A stretch of DNA of 64,000 bases from the NCBI RefSeq assembly GCF_017968845.1, contig NZ_CP072876.1, forward strand, positions 1,426,001 through 1,490,000. Direction: 5' to 3'. Position 1 is the stretch's first letter, and each line of letters begins with the position of its first letter. Position numbers and translations under genes: made by a program. The notes under the pieces were generated by a model, which made no database searches, had not been told where the DNA came from, and saw only the letters and a program-made list of their open reading frames with translations. This stretch comes from Microbacterium sp. NIBRBAC000506063. GTDB taxonomy: Bacteria; Actinomycetota; Actinomycetes; Actinomycetales; Microbacteriaceae. Positions 19,016-29,572 of this stretch are shown one piece after another.

Positions 19016-19055
19016 GTTCCTGTCTCCATCTCTTGCTGCGTCGATGCCGCGGCGA

Positions 19056-19813
19056 TCACTTCGCGACGAGCGTCGTCTCGAAGCTGTAGCGGTCGGGGCG
19101 GTAGCAGTGCCGACCGTGCTCGACGGCGCGGCCCGCGGCATCGAAGGCCGTGCGCTCCATGGTCAGCACGGGTCCGGATTCGTCGATGCCGAGGCGCTCG
19201 GCCTCGTCGCCGTGTGCGCGGCGGGCGCCGATCCTCTGCCGCGCGACACGGACCGTGACGCCGCGCGTGCGCAGCAGCTGGTACAGGCCGTGCTGCTCCA
19301 GATCGTCGGCGGTGATGTCGCTGTAGGCCGCGGGCAGGTGGTTCTCGAGGATCGCGACGGTGGTGCCGTCGGCCAGACGCTCGCGACGCATGAACACGAC
19401 CTCGGTGCCGGGTGGCACGCCCAGCGCTGCGGCGACGTCGTCGGGGGTCGGTCGCACATCGAGCTCGAGAACCCGGGTTCCCGGTTCGTGGCGGGTGCTC
19501 AGAAGGTCTTCGTAGAGGCTCGTGAGCTCGACCTCGCGGGTGACCTGGCCGTGAACGACCTGGGTGCCGACTCCGCGGCGCCGCACGAGCAGGCCCTTGT
19601 CGACGAGTTCCTGGATGGCGCGGCGGATCGTCGGACGTGACACGCCCAGACGCTGGGCGATCGCGATCTCGCTGATCAGCTTGTCGCCGGGGGCGAGGCG
19701 GCCGTCGCGGATCGCGGACTCGAGCCGTGTGGAGACCCGGAAGTACAGCGGGAGGGGCCCGTGCGCTCGAGATCGGCGAAGACCTCGTCGATCCAGGCGG
19801 TGTCGGCGGTCAC
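19056..19813 (-). CDS. GntR-family transcriptional regulator (HutC/UTRA type), one apparent frameshift
   Basis: DNA-binding repressor of about 252 residues. The winged helix reads KLISEIAIAQRLGVSRPTIR then AIQELVDKGLLVRRRG, and the C-terminal UTRA effector domain includes ILENHLPAAY and ERTAFDAAGRAVEHGRHCYR. The N-terminal 20 residues (VTADTAWIDEVFADLER) are in another frame; the shift is near 19760 in a GGGAGGGGCCCG stretch. It is transcribed away from iolC and very probably controls iolC and itself through two similar operators between them. Confidence 0.87.
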
Positions 19814-19843
19814 GAGGGCACCTCTGCTCCGGTAGGGCTGACG

Positions 19844-19911
19844 TATGTCGGAACAATATTACAACTCGTCCCTCGAGCAGAGACGAGTATGTGTTATTGT
19901 CAGGACAAATA
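19844..19911. promoter_or_regulatory. two GntR-type operators in the divergent gntR/iolC promoter
   Basis: The right site (19895-19911) reads TATTGTCAGGACAAATA, with perfect inner arms TTGTC and GACAA. The left site (19844-19858) read on the minus strand is TATTGTTCCGACATA. Both share TATTGTnnnnACA, and their centres lie about 52 bases apart, close to five helix turns. One site faces each gene, as expected for a shared autoregulated operator region. Confidence 0.65.
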
Positions 19912-19937
19912 AGCTTCGATGAGGAGACACCGCGAAC

Positions 19938-20893
19938 ATGACTGACCCGGCATCCCCCGAGACGTCCTCGCCCTGGGACGTCTGGGCGTGGACATCTACC
20001 CGCTGCAGAGCGGTGTCGGCCTGGAGGAGGTCTCGACCTTCGGCAAGTATCTCGGCGGCACGGCGGCCAATGTCTCGGTCGCCGCGGCTCGCCTCGGTCG
20101 CGACGTCGCCCTCGTCTCTCGCGTCGGCGACGACCCCTTCGGCCGCTACCTGCTCGCCGAGCTCACCCGCCTGGGTGTCGACAACCGTCGCGTTGCGACG
20201 GATCCCGAGCACAAGACGCCGATCACCTTCTGCGAGATCTTCCCGCCCGACGACTTCCCGCTGTACTTCTACCGCCTTCCCAAGGCACCCGACATGTGCA
20301 TCTCGATCGATCAGCTCGACGAGGACGAGGTGCGCGGCGCGCGCATCCTCTGGTCGACGGTCTCCGGCCTCAGCGAGGAGCCGAGCCGCTCGACGCAGCT
20401 GCACGCCCTCGCCCTCCGCGCCCGCCGCGCGCACACGATCCTCGACCTCGACTACCGGCCGATGTTCTGGGAGAGCCCGGATGCGGCGACCGAGCAGATC
20501 GCCCTCGCGCTCGAGTCGGTGACCGTCGCCGTCGGCAACCGCGAGGAGTGCGAGGTCGCGGTCGGCGAGACCGACCCCCTGCGCGCCGCCGATGCGCTGC
20601 TGGAACGTGGTGTCGAGCTCGCGATCGTCAAACAGGGCCCGAAGGGCGTTCTCGCCAAGACCCGCGACGAGCAGGTGGAGGTCGAGCCGTTCCTGATCGA
20701 CGTCGTCAACGGCCTCGGCGCCGGTGACGCCTTCGGCGGCGCCCTGTGCCACGGACTGCTCTCCGGCTGGGGCATCGAGCGCACCCTCCGCTATGCGAAC
20801 GCGGCCGGCGCGATCGTCGCCGGCCGCCTCGAGTGCTCCACGGCGATGCCGACGTCCGACGAGGTCGAGGCGCTTCTGGAGCAGCGCACATGA
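19938..20893 (+). CDS. iolC: 5-dehydro-2-deoxygluconokinase (IolC), frameshift at the start
   Basis: PfkB-family kinase of about 318 residues that phosphorylates 2-deoxy-5-keto-gluconate in inositol breakdown. IolC-specific text is LGRLGVDIYPLQSGVGLEEV, TFCEIFPPDDFPLYFYRLPK and the PfkB signature DVVNGLGAGDAFGGALCHGL with the catalytic Asp. The ATG at 19938 (after GAGGAGA) is in one frame and the protein from DVLALG in the next; one base is missing in or near the CCCCC run at 19953-19957. The stop overlaps the next gene by ATGA. Confidence 0.9.
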
Positions 20894-21780
20894 GTGTCAT
20901 CGGCGAAGCGGGATTCGCGAGGCTCCGCACGCTGCGCGCGACAGATCCCGCCGCCTTCGCCCGGGCTCGCACCGCCCGCGCCCGCCGCCGGCTTCTCGGC
21001 GAGGACGGCAGGCTGTTCATCGTCGCCGCCGACCACCCGGCGCGCGGGGCGCTGGCCGTCGGATCGGATGCCGCGGCGATGGCCGACCGCCACGAGCTGC
21101 TCGAACGGCTGGCCACGGCACTGGTCCACCCGGTGTCGACGGTGTGCTGGGCACCCCGACATCCTGGACGACCTGACCGTCCTCGGCCTGCTCGAGGGCA
21201 AGATCGCCGTCGGCTCGATGAACCGCGGCGGCCTGCGCGGTGCCGCCTTCGAGCTGGACGACCGCTACACCGCCTATGACGTCTACTCGATGCGGGCGGC
21301 CGGCGTCGATGTCGCCAAGGCCCTCATCCGCATCGACCTGGACGACCCCGCCACGGCCCGCACGCTGGAGGCGACCGCCGCCGCCGTGACCGCCGCGGCG
21401 TTCGCCGGCCTTCCCCTCATGCTCGAGCCCTTCCTCAGCCGCCGCGAGAACGGACGCGTGGTCAACGACCTGACGACGGATGCCGTAATCCTCTCCGTCG
21501 CGATCGCGGCGGGCCTCGGCGCCGACAGCTCGCACACGTGGATGAAGCTCCCGGTCGTGGCCGACATGGAGCGCGTCATGCGCGCCACCACGATGCCGAC
21601 GCTGCTGCTGGGCGGCGACCTCGACGGCGATGCCGACGAGACCTTCGCGTCCTGGGAGCACGCCGTCTCGCTCCCCGGCGTGCGCGGCCTCACCGTCGGT
21701 CGCACGCTTCTCTACCCGCGGACGGCGATGTCACCGGCGCCATCGACCGTGCGGCGCGCATCGTCCACCCGAATCTCTGA
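20890..21780 (+). CDS. Cgl0159-type (beta/alpha)8 aldolase-like protein, three apparent frameshifts
   Basis: About 297 residues. The text FIVAADHPARGALAVG, VGSMNRGGLRGAAFELDDRY and LGADSSHTWMKLPVV matches the TIM-barrel family found next to iolC in corynebacterial inositol clusters. Members probably act as the DKG-phosphate aldolase (the IolJ step) giving DHAP and malonate semialdehyde; that role is inferred from family and position. Frames break near 21135 and 21155 (CACCCGGTG and CACCCCG) and near 21720; the corrected end reads DGDVTGAIDRAARIVHPNL. The start is coupled to iolC. Confidence 0.75.
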
Positions 21781-21802
21781 CCGCAAGATCGAAGGAACAC
21801 CC

Positions 21803-23308
21803 ATGAGCACCACGGACCTGCCCGTTCTCGGCCACTGGATCGACGGCGCCGAGAAGGCCTCGTCCTCCGGTCGCACCGCCGAGGTCTTCGACCCGGCGCG
21901 GGGCGTGGCCACCAAGCGTGTCGCGCTGGCGGACAAGGCCGAGATCGACGCGGCGGTGGCCTCCGCCCATGCGGCCTTCCCCGCCTGGCGCGACCTCTCT
22001 CTCGCCCGGCGTCAGAGCGTGCTCTTCCGCTTCCGGGAGCTTCTGGACGCGCGCAAGGGCGAACTGGCCGAGATCATCACGAGCGAGCACGGCAAGGTCC
22101 TCGACGACGCCCTCGGTGAGATCAGCCGCGGGCAGGAGGTCGTCGAGTTCGCCTGCGGCCTCGCCCACCATCTGAAGGGCGAGTACTCCGAGCAGGTCTC
22201 GACCGGCGTCGACGTCTACTCCACGCGTCAGCCGCTGGGCGTGGTCGGCATCATCTCTCCGTTCAACTTCCCCGCGATGGTCCCGGCGTGGTTCTTCCCC
22301 ATCGCGATCGCCGCAGGGAACACGGTCGTGCTCAAGCCCAGCGAGAAGGACCCCTCGGCGGCGAACTGGATCGCCGCGCTGTGGGCCGAGGCCGGTCTTC
22401 CCGCCGGTGTCTTCACCGTGCTGCACGGCGACAAGGAGGCCGTCGACGGCCTGCTCGAGCATCCGGATGTCGCGGCCATCTCCTTCGTCGGCTCGACGCC
22501 GATCGCCCGCTACGTCTACGAGACCGGCACCCGCCACGGCAAGCGCGTCCAGGCGCTCGGCGGAGCGAAGAACCACATGCTGGTCCTGCCCGACGCGGAC
22601 CTGGACCTCGTGGCCGATGCCGCGATCAACGCCGGGTTCGGCTCGGCCGGTGAGCGGTGCATGGCGATCTCGGTCGTCGTCGCCGTGGAGCCGGTCGCCG
22701 ATCCGCTCATCGCGAAGATCACCGAGCGGATGGCCGGGCTGCGCACCGGCGACGGGCGTCGCGGCTGCGACATGGGCCCGCTCGTGACGAGGCAGCACCG
22801 GGACAAGGTCGCCTCCTACATCGACGTCGCGATCGACGACGGCGCGACGGTCGTCGTCGACGGCCGCGAGGTGGTGCCCGACGGCGATCCGAACGGCTTC
22901 TGGCTCGGGCCGACGCTCATCGATCGCGTGCCGACGACCTCGCGCGTGTACACCGAGGAGATCTTCGGACCCGTGCTCGCCGTCGTGCGCGTGGCCAGTT
23001 ATGAGGAGGGCGTGGAGCTCATCGACTCCGGCGCTTTCGGCAACGGCACCGCCATCTTCACCAACGACGGCGGCGCCGCCCGCCGCTTCCAGTACGAGAT
23101 CCAGGCCGGCATGATCGGTGTCAACGTGCCGATCCCCGTGCCGGTGGCGACCTTCTCCTTCGGCGGCTGGAAGGACTCGCTGTTCGGCGACACCAAGGCG
23201 CACGGCGCCGAGGGTGTGCGATTCTTCACTCGACAGAAGGCGATCACCAGCCGCTGGCTCGACCCCAGCCACGGCGGCATCAACCTCGGGTTCCCGCAGA
23301 ACGGCTGA
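21803..23308 (+). CDS. mmsA: CoA-acylating (methyl)malonate-semialdehyde dehydrogenase, iol-linked copy
   Basis: Aldehyde dehydrogenase-fold enzyme of 501 residues that converts malonate semialdehyde to acetyl-CoA (IolA role) or methylmalonate semialdehyde to propionyl-CoA. It has GIISPFNFPAMVPAWFF, ALGGAKNHMLVLPDADLDL and the nucleophilic Cys in GSAGERCMAIS. GAAGGA precedes the ATG. Placed after iolC and the aldolase, it is best read as the inositol-pathway copy; a second mmsA at 37448 belongs with valine genes. The frame is intact over its whole length. Confidence 0.9.
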   Translation: MSTTDLPVLGHWIDGAEKASSSGRTAEVFDPARGVATKRVALADKAEIDAAVASAHAAFPAWRDLSLARRQSVLFRFRELLDARKGELAEIITSEHGKVLDDALGEISRGQEVVEFACGLAHHLKGEYSEQVSTGVDVYSTRQPLGVVGIISPFNFPAMVPAWFFPIAIAAGNTVVLKPSEKDPSAANWIAALWAEAGLPAGVFTVLHGDKEAVDGLLEHPDVAAISFVGSTPIARYVYETGTRHGKRVQALGGAKNHMLVLPDADLDLVADAAINAGFGSAGERCMAISVVVAVEPVADPLIAKITERMAGLRTGDGRRGCDMGPLVTRQHRDKVASYIDVAIDDGATVVVDGREVVPDGDPNGFWLGPTLIDRVPTTSRVYTEEIFGPVLAVVRVASYEEGVELIDSGAFGNGTAIFTNDGGAARRFQYEIQAGMIGVNVPIPVPVATFSFGGWKDSLFGDTKAHGAEGVRFFTRQKAITSRWLDPSHGGINLGFPQNG

Positions 23309-23340
23309 GCCGGCAGCGCGGCGCACGGAGAGGGAAGAAC

Positions 23341-24347
23341 ATGGAGAAGAACACGATGCAGGCCGTGATCAAGACCGGGCCGGGCGAGGAGGGCATCGTC
23401 GTCGGCGAGATCCCGGTGCCGGAGGCGGGGCCCGGCCAGGCGGTCGTCGCCGTCCGTGCGGTGGGCATCTGCGGCACCGACGTGCACATCGCGCACGACG
23501 AGTATGCGCATGAGCGGCCCGTCGTCATGGGGCACGAGGTGCTCGGCACGGTGGCATCGGTGGGCTCTGCGGAGGACGCCGACTGGGTCGGCGTCACCGT
23601 CGCGATGGAGACGTACTTCCGGGCCTGCGAGGTCTGCGATCTCTGCCGCGCCGGACGCCGCAACCTCTGCGTCGAGCGCCGCTCGATCGGCTCCTTCCGC
23701 GACGGAGGCTTCGCCGAGTACGTGCTCGTGCCGGTGCTGAACCTGCACCGTCTGCCGGAGACGCCGGGGAGCTCGACGGCGTGCTGAGCGAGCCGCTGGC
23801 CTGCGTCGCGCAGTGCCTGCTCGACCCGCCGATCGTGCAGCCCGGCGACCGCGTGCTCGTCACCGGCCCCGGCGCGATGGGGCAGCTGTCGGCGCAGGTC
23901 GCCCGCGCCTGCGGCGGCGAGGTCACGCTCGCGGGGCTCCCCGCCGACGCGGAGCGACTGGCCGTCGCCGAGCGGCTCGGCTTCGCCACGACCACGCAGG
24001 TGCCTGCGGAGGATGTGTTCGACGTCGTCATCGAGTGCTCCGGGGCGGCGCCGGCGGCCGCGAACGCGCTGCGTGCGGCGCGGCGCGGCGGGCGGTATGT
24101 GCAGGTCGGCATCTTCGGCGCCGACGTCAGCCTGCCGATCGACCTCGTCCTCTACAAGGAGCTCACCGTCACCAGCGGCTTCGCTTCCACGCCGACGTCC
24201 TGGCGCAGCGCGATGCGGCTCATCGCCTCGGGAGAGCTCTCGCTGACCCCGCTCGTGACCCGGGAGGTCCTCCTCGCCGACTTCCCCGAGGCGCTGCAGT
24301 CCGCGATGCGCGGCGAAGGGCTCAAGACCGTCGTCGTCCCGGGCTGA
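23341..24347 (+). CDS. zinc-dependent medium-chain alcohol/polyol dehydrogenase, one apparent frameshift
   Basis: MDR-family NAD(P) oxidoreductase of about 335 residues. The catalytic zinc ligands lie in [12 protein letters not shown] and MGHEVLG, and the structural zinc cysteines in [15 protein letters not shown]. The cofactor-binding half has [17 protein letters not shown]. The frame shifts near 23770 at CGCCGGGGAG; the corrected text reads [17 protein letters not shown]. It resembles sorbitol/threonine-dehydrogenase-like enzymes, so it may oxidise a polyol feeding the iolC route. It lies 32 bases after mmsA and is probably in the same operon. Confidence 0.85.
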
Positions 24348-24439
24348 CGCCGGGCGATCTCGGATGCCGTGGACACCGGCATCCGGCATCCGATCCGCCT
24401 TCAGGCGCTTCCCACCGCCCACCGCGTACCCTGGAAGGC

Positions 24440-25669
24440 ATGACCGAGACCTCTCCTGTGCGCGCCACGACGCCCCGTCAGGTGCGCCCGCGCACCGAGG
24501 GATGGACCCAGAAGAAGGACGCCGAGGGTCGTCCGCTCCTGCAGTTCGCCAGTCCTAAGCGCGGAAAGCCGCCCGTGCACTTCGCCGACCTCACCCCCGA
24601 GGGGCGCGTGGAGAAGGTGAAGGAGCTGGGGCTTCCTGCGTTCCGCGCCAAGCAGCTCGGCACGCACTACTTCCGGCACTACACGTCCGACCCGGCGGAG
24701 ATGACAGACCTGCCCGCCGAGCGGCGCGAGGAGCTCGTCGGCGCGCTCATGCCGCCGCTGCTCACCGAGGTGCGGCGGCTGCAGACCGACGACGGCGACA
24801 CGATCAAGTTCCTCTGGCGCCTGCACGACGGCGCCCTCGTCGAATCGGTGCTCATGCGGTACCCGGGCCGGATCACCCTGTGCGTGTCGAGTCAGGCCGG
24901 ATGCGGCATGAACTGCCCTTTCTGCGCGACCGGGCAGGCCGGGCTCACCCGCAACATGTCGGCCGCCGAGATCATCGACCAGGTCGTGCGCGCCAACCGC
25001 CTGATCCGCGAGGGCGGCCTGGGCAAGGCCGAGCACCCCGAGGAGCGGGTCACGAACATCGTCTTCATGGGGATGGGCGAGCCGCTGGCCAACTACAACC
25101 GCGTCATGCACGCCGTGCGCACGATGGTCGGAACCGGCCACGAAGGCCTCGGCATGAGCGCCCGCGGGATCACGGTCTCGACCGTGGGCCTGGTGCCGGC
25201 GATCCGCAAGCTCGCCGGCGAGGAGATCCCGGTGACCTTCGCCCTCTCGCTGCACGCGCCCGACGATCAGCTGCGCGACGAGCTCATCCCGGTGAACTCG
25301 CGCTGGAAGGTCGATGAGGCCCTCGACGCCGCCCGCGAGTACTTCGAGAAGACCGGCCGCCGCGTCTCGATCGAGTACGCGCTCATCAAAGACATGAACG
25401 ACCACCCCTGGCGCGCCGACCTCCTCGCCGAGAAGCTCAACGCCCGCGGTCGCGGCTGGGTGCACGTGAACCCGATCCCGTTGAACCCCACGCCGGAGTC
25501 GGTGTGGACGGCATCCGAGAAGTCCGTCCAGCGCGAGTTCGTGCGCCGGCTCAACGACGCCGGCGTCCCCACGACGCTCCGCGACACCCGCGGCAAGGAG
25601 ATCGACGGCGCCTGCGGCCAGCTCGTCGCCACGACCGAGGACGAGGCGGCCTCCGCGGCGCTCGGCTGA
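24440..25669 (+). CDS. rlmN: 23S rRNA/tRNA adenine C2-methyltransferase RlmN
   Basis: Radical-SAM methylase of 409 residues that methylates A2503 of 23S rRNA and A37 of some tRNAs. The 4Fe-4S motif is CGMNCPFC (Cys155, Cys159, Cys162), and the second catalytic Cys is in DGACGQL (Cys392). [19 protein letters not shown] and [19 protein letters not shown] are typical. ATG lies seven bases after TACCCT, which suggests a leaderless start. The gene is intact. Confidence 0.95.
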   Translation: MTETSPVRATTPRQVRPRTEGWTQKKDAEGRPLLQFASPKRGKPPVHFADLTPEGRVEKVKELGLPAFRAKQLGTHYFRHYTSDPAEMTDLPAERREELVGALMPPLLTEVRRLQTDDGDTIKFLWRLHDGALVESVLMRYPGRITLCVSSQAGCGMNCPFCATGQAGLTRNMSAAEIIDQVVRANRLIREGGLGKAEHPEERVTNIVFMGMGEPLANYNRVMHAVRTMVGTGHEGLGMSARGITVSTVGLVPAIRKLAGEEIPVTFALSLHAPDDQLRDELIPVNSRWKVDEALDAAREYFEKTGRRVSIEYALIKDMNDHPWRADLLAEKLNARGRGWVHVNPIPLNPTPESVWTASEKSVQREFVRRLNDAGVPTTLRDTRGKEIDGACGQLVATTEDEAASAALG

Positions 25670-25821
25670 GCAGTCCGGGTGGGCTCACGGCATCCGAGCT
25701 TCCCTCGACATCCGTGGCCACTGGTCAACGGATACCCAGGGGTTGCCCAGCCCGCGGGAACGCGATCGTGGCACCATGGAAGAGGCGCCGCACGAGCGTC
25801 GACGCGAAGAGAAGGACGCCG

Positions 25822-26571
25822 ATGACTGTGGGTGCTGTTGTGGTGCGAGCCGCCGCCGAAGGCGGGTACGACGGCTTCATCGGATGGGTCCTCAGCCTCA
25901 TGGAGTCCCTCGGCGAGGTCGGCGTCGGCATCGCGGTGCTGATCGAGACCTTCGTGCCCCCGATCCCCTCCGAGGCGCTGCTGCCCGGCGCGGGCTTCCT
26001 CGCCTACGAGGGCCGCATGAGCTTCTGGGGCGCCTGGCTCGCCGCCACGCTCGGTGTGCTCGTCGGCGCGCTCATCTGGTACGCGATCGGTGCGGCCCTG
26101 GGTCGCGATCGCACCCGCCGCCTCGTCGGACGCATCCCTCTCATGGGCGTCGAGGACTTCGACAAGGCCGAGGTCTTCTTCCAGCGCTGGGGCGGTGCCG
26201 CCGTGCTCTTCGGGCGCTGCGTCCCGCTCGTGCGCTCCTTCATCTCGATCCCCGCGGGCATCGAGCGGATGCCGCTGGTCAAGTTCACCGGCTACACCTT
26301 CATCGGATCAGCGGTCTGGAACGGGATCTGGGTCGGCCTCGGCTACGCCTTCGGCCCGGCCATCGCCCCGATCCTCGAGCGGTGGAGCGGCGTGCTCTCC
26401 AGTGCCGTGCTCGCGGTCGTCGCGCTGCTGTTCCTCTGGTTCGTCGCTGCGCGTCTGCTGAAGATCCGCCGCACGGTGCGTGAGGCGGCCGAGGTCGTCG
26501 AGGCTGCCGAAGAGCTGGCGGATGCCGCGGAGCCGCCCGTGTCGACCGGCACCACGCCCACCGCGCGCTGA
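25822..26571 (+). CDS. DedA/VTT-domain membrane protein
   Basis: Inner-membrane protein of 249 residues in the DedA family, whose members move phospholipids or undecaprenyl phosphate across the membrane. It has the family blocks ETFVPPIPSEALLPGAGFLA and GRCVPLVRSFISIPAG with the conserved Arg and Pro, four to five membrane segments and an acidic, Ala-rich tail. AAGGA precedes the ATG at 25822; the longer open frame upstream has no family similarity. The gene is intact. Confidence 0.88.
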   Translation: MTVGAVVVRAAAEGGYDGFIGWVLSLMESLGEVGVGIAVLIETFVPPIPSEALLPGAGFLAYEGRMSFWGAWLAATLGVLVGALIWYAIGAALGRDRTRRLVGRIPLMGVEDFDKAEVFFQRWGGAAVLFGRCVPLVRSFISIPAGIERMPLVKFTGYTFIGSAVWNGIWVGLGYAFGPAIAPILERWSGVLSSAVLAVVALLFLWFVAARLLKIRRTVREAAEVVEAAEELADAAEPPVSTGTTPTAR

Positions 26572-26599
26572 TCGCGATTCGTCCCGGGAGAATGAGGGC

Positions 26600-26991
26600 A
26601 TGACCTCTCGCTCTGCGCCTCGCGTCGTGCTCGGCGCGCTGGCCCTCGACATCGTGCTCGTCACCGCCTTCGCCGCGGTCGGGCGCGCAAGCCATGAGTC
26701 GGCGCCCTTCGGCATCGGCCTCCTGCAGACGGCCTGGCCCTTCCTCGTCGGGCTCGCGGCCGGGTGGCTCGTCACGATGGCATGGCGGCATCCTCTCTCC
26801 GTACTGCCCACGGGTGTCGGGGTGTGGGTGCTGACGGTGGCCGGAGGGATGCTGCTGCGCGCGATCGCCGGGCAGGGACGGCCCTCCCGTTCGTGATCGT
26901 CGCGACCCTCACCCTGCTGGCTCTTCTGGTCGGGTGGCGACTCATCGCGTGGATCGTGTCGCGGGTCAGGGCGAGTCGAGCCGCCTCCTGA
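26600..26991 (+). CDS. DUF3054 membrane protein, one apparent frameshift
   Basis: A small membrane protein of about 130 residues with four hydrophobic segments: VVLGALALDIVLVTAFAAVG, then TAWPFLVGLAAGWLVTMAW, VWVLTVAGGMLLRAIAGQG and FVIVATLTLLALLVGWRLI. The first block with the RASHES motif is typical of DUF3054, a family of unknown function. The frame shifts near 26880 in GGGCAGGGACGG. ATG lies six bases after GAGAAT, so it may be leaderless. It is 28 bases after the DedA gene. Confidence 0.8.
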
Positions 26992-27058
26992 CAACCCCTT
27001 GTCGAGCCCGCACCGATGGAGGAGACTGGCCGCGCCGACTCCGACGAGAGGACACGAC

Positions 27059-27305
27059 ATGGCCCACGGCGACCGTCGAGGTCGACTCGATCGACGACAC
27101 GATCGCGGCGGCGGTCGAGGCCGGCGGCACGGTCGTGCTGGAGAAGACTCCGATCGACGAGCGCAGCTGGTGGGCCGCGATCCTCGACACCGAGGGCAAC
27201 CACATCGGGCTGTACGAGGGCACGACAGGGAGTAGCCGCGGCTTCCGGTCGCGCCGCGAACCCGGCCGTCGGCCGTGCGAGACGAAACGCAGTATGTATA
27301 CGTAA
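27059..27305 (+). pseudogene. remnant of a VOC (glyoxalase-like) family protein
   Basis: Only the last half of a VOC domain is present: VEVDSIDDTIAAAVEAGGTV, then EKTPIDERSWWAAILDTEGN and HIGLYEG. Full proteins have about 120 residues; the N-terminal beta-alpha-beta unit is missing, and a one-base shift separates the ATG from the recognisable part. The tail ETKRSMYT is encoded by part of a dispersed repeat (27277-27296). The rest of 26992-27363 holds no other gene. This is most likely a decayed gene. Confidence 0.55.
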
Positions 27306-27357
27306 ATAGGTTCCTGCGGCATTCGGCTCGACCTTTCGGTCGTTTTATGTATACACT
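27293..27357. promoter_or_regulatory. prpR promoter with paired GntR-type operators
   Basis: TATGTATAC occurs twice, at 27293-27301 and 27346-27354, 53 bases apart (about five helix turns). The second lies in the palindrome TGTATACA (27348-27355) and overlaps TACACT (27352-27357), the likely -10 element, six bases from the prpR ATG. This fits FCD-type GntR sites and autoregulation. A hairpin-forming CGACCTTTCGGTCG lies between the two sites. Confidence 0.65.
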
Positions 27358-27363
27358 GACTCC

Positions 27364-28028
27364 ATGACGATGCTGGGTGAAGGAACACGCGCGAGTGATC
27401 GCGCGTACCGCACGCTGCTCGAGGAGATCCAATCCGGAGAGCTCCCGGCCGGCGCCGTGCTCGGCGAGGTCGAGCAGGCCGCGCGTCTCGGCGTGAGCCG
27501 CACGCCGCTGCGCGAGGCCATCCGACGCTTGGCCGCCGACGGTCTCGTCGAACAGCAGTCGCCGCGTGTCACCGTCGTCACGGATGTCGACGCCGACGAC
27601 ATCCGCGACCTCTTCGAACTGCGTCGCGCTCTCGAGGAGTCGGCCGCGCGTCTGGCTGCCGAGCGGGGCGATGCGGCCGAGTTCGCGGCGCTCGCGGGGA
27701 GTTCGCCGCCGCGCAGCTGGATGCGGCATCCGATCTCGACGCCTATTACGCGCTCATCGCCCGCTTCGACCAGGCGCTGGACGCCGCGGTCGCCAACACC
27801 TATCTCACCTCGGCGCTGCGCACGGTGCGCACGCATCTCGTGCGCGTGCGCCGCATGGCCCGCGACAAGCCGGCGCGACTGGCCGAGTCGGTCGCCGAGC
27901 ACCGTCTCATCGCCGCGGCGCTCGCCGCCCGCGACGGCGACCTCGCCGCCCATGCCACGCACGTGCACCTGCACAACGCGCTCGCGAACATCCTCGATTC
28001 CCTGTCCAACACCGAAGGAACACCATGA
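27364..28028 (+). CDS. prpR: GntR/FCD-family regulator of the methylcitrate operon, one apparent frameshift
   Basis: Transcriptional regulator of about 221 residues. The N-terminal winged helix is [19 protein letters not shown] then [19 protein letters not shown]; the C-terminal FCD effector domain starts [20 protein letters not shown]. The frame shifts near 27700 in GCGGGGAG; the corrected text [20 protein letters not shown] then leads to the stop that overlaps the prpD ATG. As first gene of the prp operon it probably senses 2-methylcitrate or propionyl-CoA; the ligand is inferred. The start is leaderless-type. Confidence 0.85.
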
Positions 28029-29546
28029 CCGTCACCCACCACGTCCGTGTCTACAGGAGCGAAGAGGACCTGCCGCGCGAGGAGCAGCTCGCGTGGAAGA
28101 TCGCCGAGGTCGCCACCGACCCCGTCGAGGTCGAGGCAGACGTCATCGACATGATCATCAACCGTGTGATCGACAACGCCTCGGTCGCCGCCGCATCGCT
28201 GAACCGCGGACCGATCATCGCCTCGCGCGCCCAGGCGCTGTCGCACCCGGTCTCCACCGGCGGTCAGGGCGCCTCGATCTTCGGTCTGGCCGCGGAGAAG
28301 TCCAGCCCGGAGTGGGCGGCCTGGACCAACGGCGTGGCGGTGCGCGAGCTCGACTACCACGACACCTTCCTCGCCGCGGAGTACTCGCACCCCGGTGACA
28401 ACATCCCGCCGATCCTCGCGGTCGCCCAGCACGTCGGCGCCGACGGCCGTGCGCTCGTGCGCGGCATCGCCACCGGCTACGAGATCCAGATGGACCTCGT
28501 GCGCGCGATCTGCCTGCACAAGCACAAGATCGACCACGTCGCCCACATCGGGCCCTCGGCCTCCGCCGGCATCGGCACGCTCCTCGGACTCGACACCGAG
28601 ACGATCTACCAGGCCGTCGGCCAGGGACTGCACACCACGACCGCTACGCGGCAGAGCCGCAAGGGCGAGATCTCGACCTGGAAGGCGCACGCCCCCGCCT
28701 TCGCCGGCAAGATGGCCGTCGAGGCCGTCGACCGGGCGCTGCGCGGGCAGACGAGCCCGTCGCCGATCTACGAAGGCGAAGACGGCGTCATCGCCTGGAT
28801 GCTCGACGGCCCCGACGCCTCCTACCAGGTGCCGCTTCCCGCCCCCGGCGAGGCCAAGCGCGCGATCCTCGACTCGTACACGAAGGAGCACTCGGCCGAG
28901 TACCAGGCGCAGGCCTGGATCGACCTGGCGCGCAAGCTGCACGGCGAGCACCCCGAGCTCCTGGACCCGAAGAACGTCAAGGGCATCGTGCTGCACACGA
29001 GCCACCACACCCACTACGTCATCGGCTCGGGCGCGAACGATCCGCAGAAGTACGACCCGACCGCCTCGCGCGAGACCCTCGACCACTCGATCCCGTACAT
29101 CTTCGCGGTGGCCCTGCAGGACGGCGGCTGGCACCACGTCGACTCGTACACCCCGAGCGCGCGGGCCGTGCCGACACGGTCGAACTGTGGCAGAAGATCA
29201 CCACCGCCGAGGACGCAGAGTGGACCCGCCGCTACCACTCCGAGGATCCGGACGAGAAGGCCTTCGGCGGCCGCGTCGAGATCGAACTCACCGACGGCAC
29301 CACGATCGTCGACGAGATCGCCGTCGCCGACGCCCACCCGCTGGGTGCTCGTCCCTTCGCGCGGGCGGACTACATCCGCAAGTTCCGCATCCTCGCCGAG
29401 CCCGTGCTCGAGGAGGCCGAGATCGAGCGGTTCCTCGAGCTCGTGCAGCGCCTCCCGAGCTCACCGCCGACGAGGTGCGCGAGCTGAACATCGTCGCGAA
29501 GCCCGGTCTGCTCGACCTGGCCTCCGCCCCGAAGGGCCTGTTCTGA
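28025..29546 (+). CDS. prpD: 2-methylcitrate dehydratase, two apparent frameshifts
   Basis: MmgE/PrpD-family enzyme of about 507 residues that dehydrates 2-methylcitrate to 2-methylaconitate. [40 protein letters not shown] and [20 protein letters not shown] are standard PrpD text. Frames break near 29165 (CGCGGGCC) and near 29455 (CTCCCGAG); the corrected end reads [20 protein letters not shown]. The start overlaps the prpR stop. It acts between PrpC and PrpB in propionate and odd-chain or valine-derived propionyl-CoA use. Confidence 0.92.
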
Positions 29547-29572
29547 TGCGAACGACCACTCTGCCGCTGCGC

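Noticed and set aside
20894-23308. An 804-residue aldolase-aldehyde dehydrogenase fusion
   Set aside because: Aldolase text ends at HPNL in another frame at 21780, and mmsA has its own ATG with GAAGGA at 21803. The joining stretch is a shadow.
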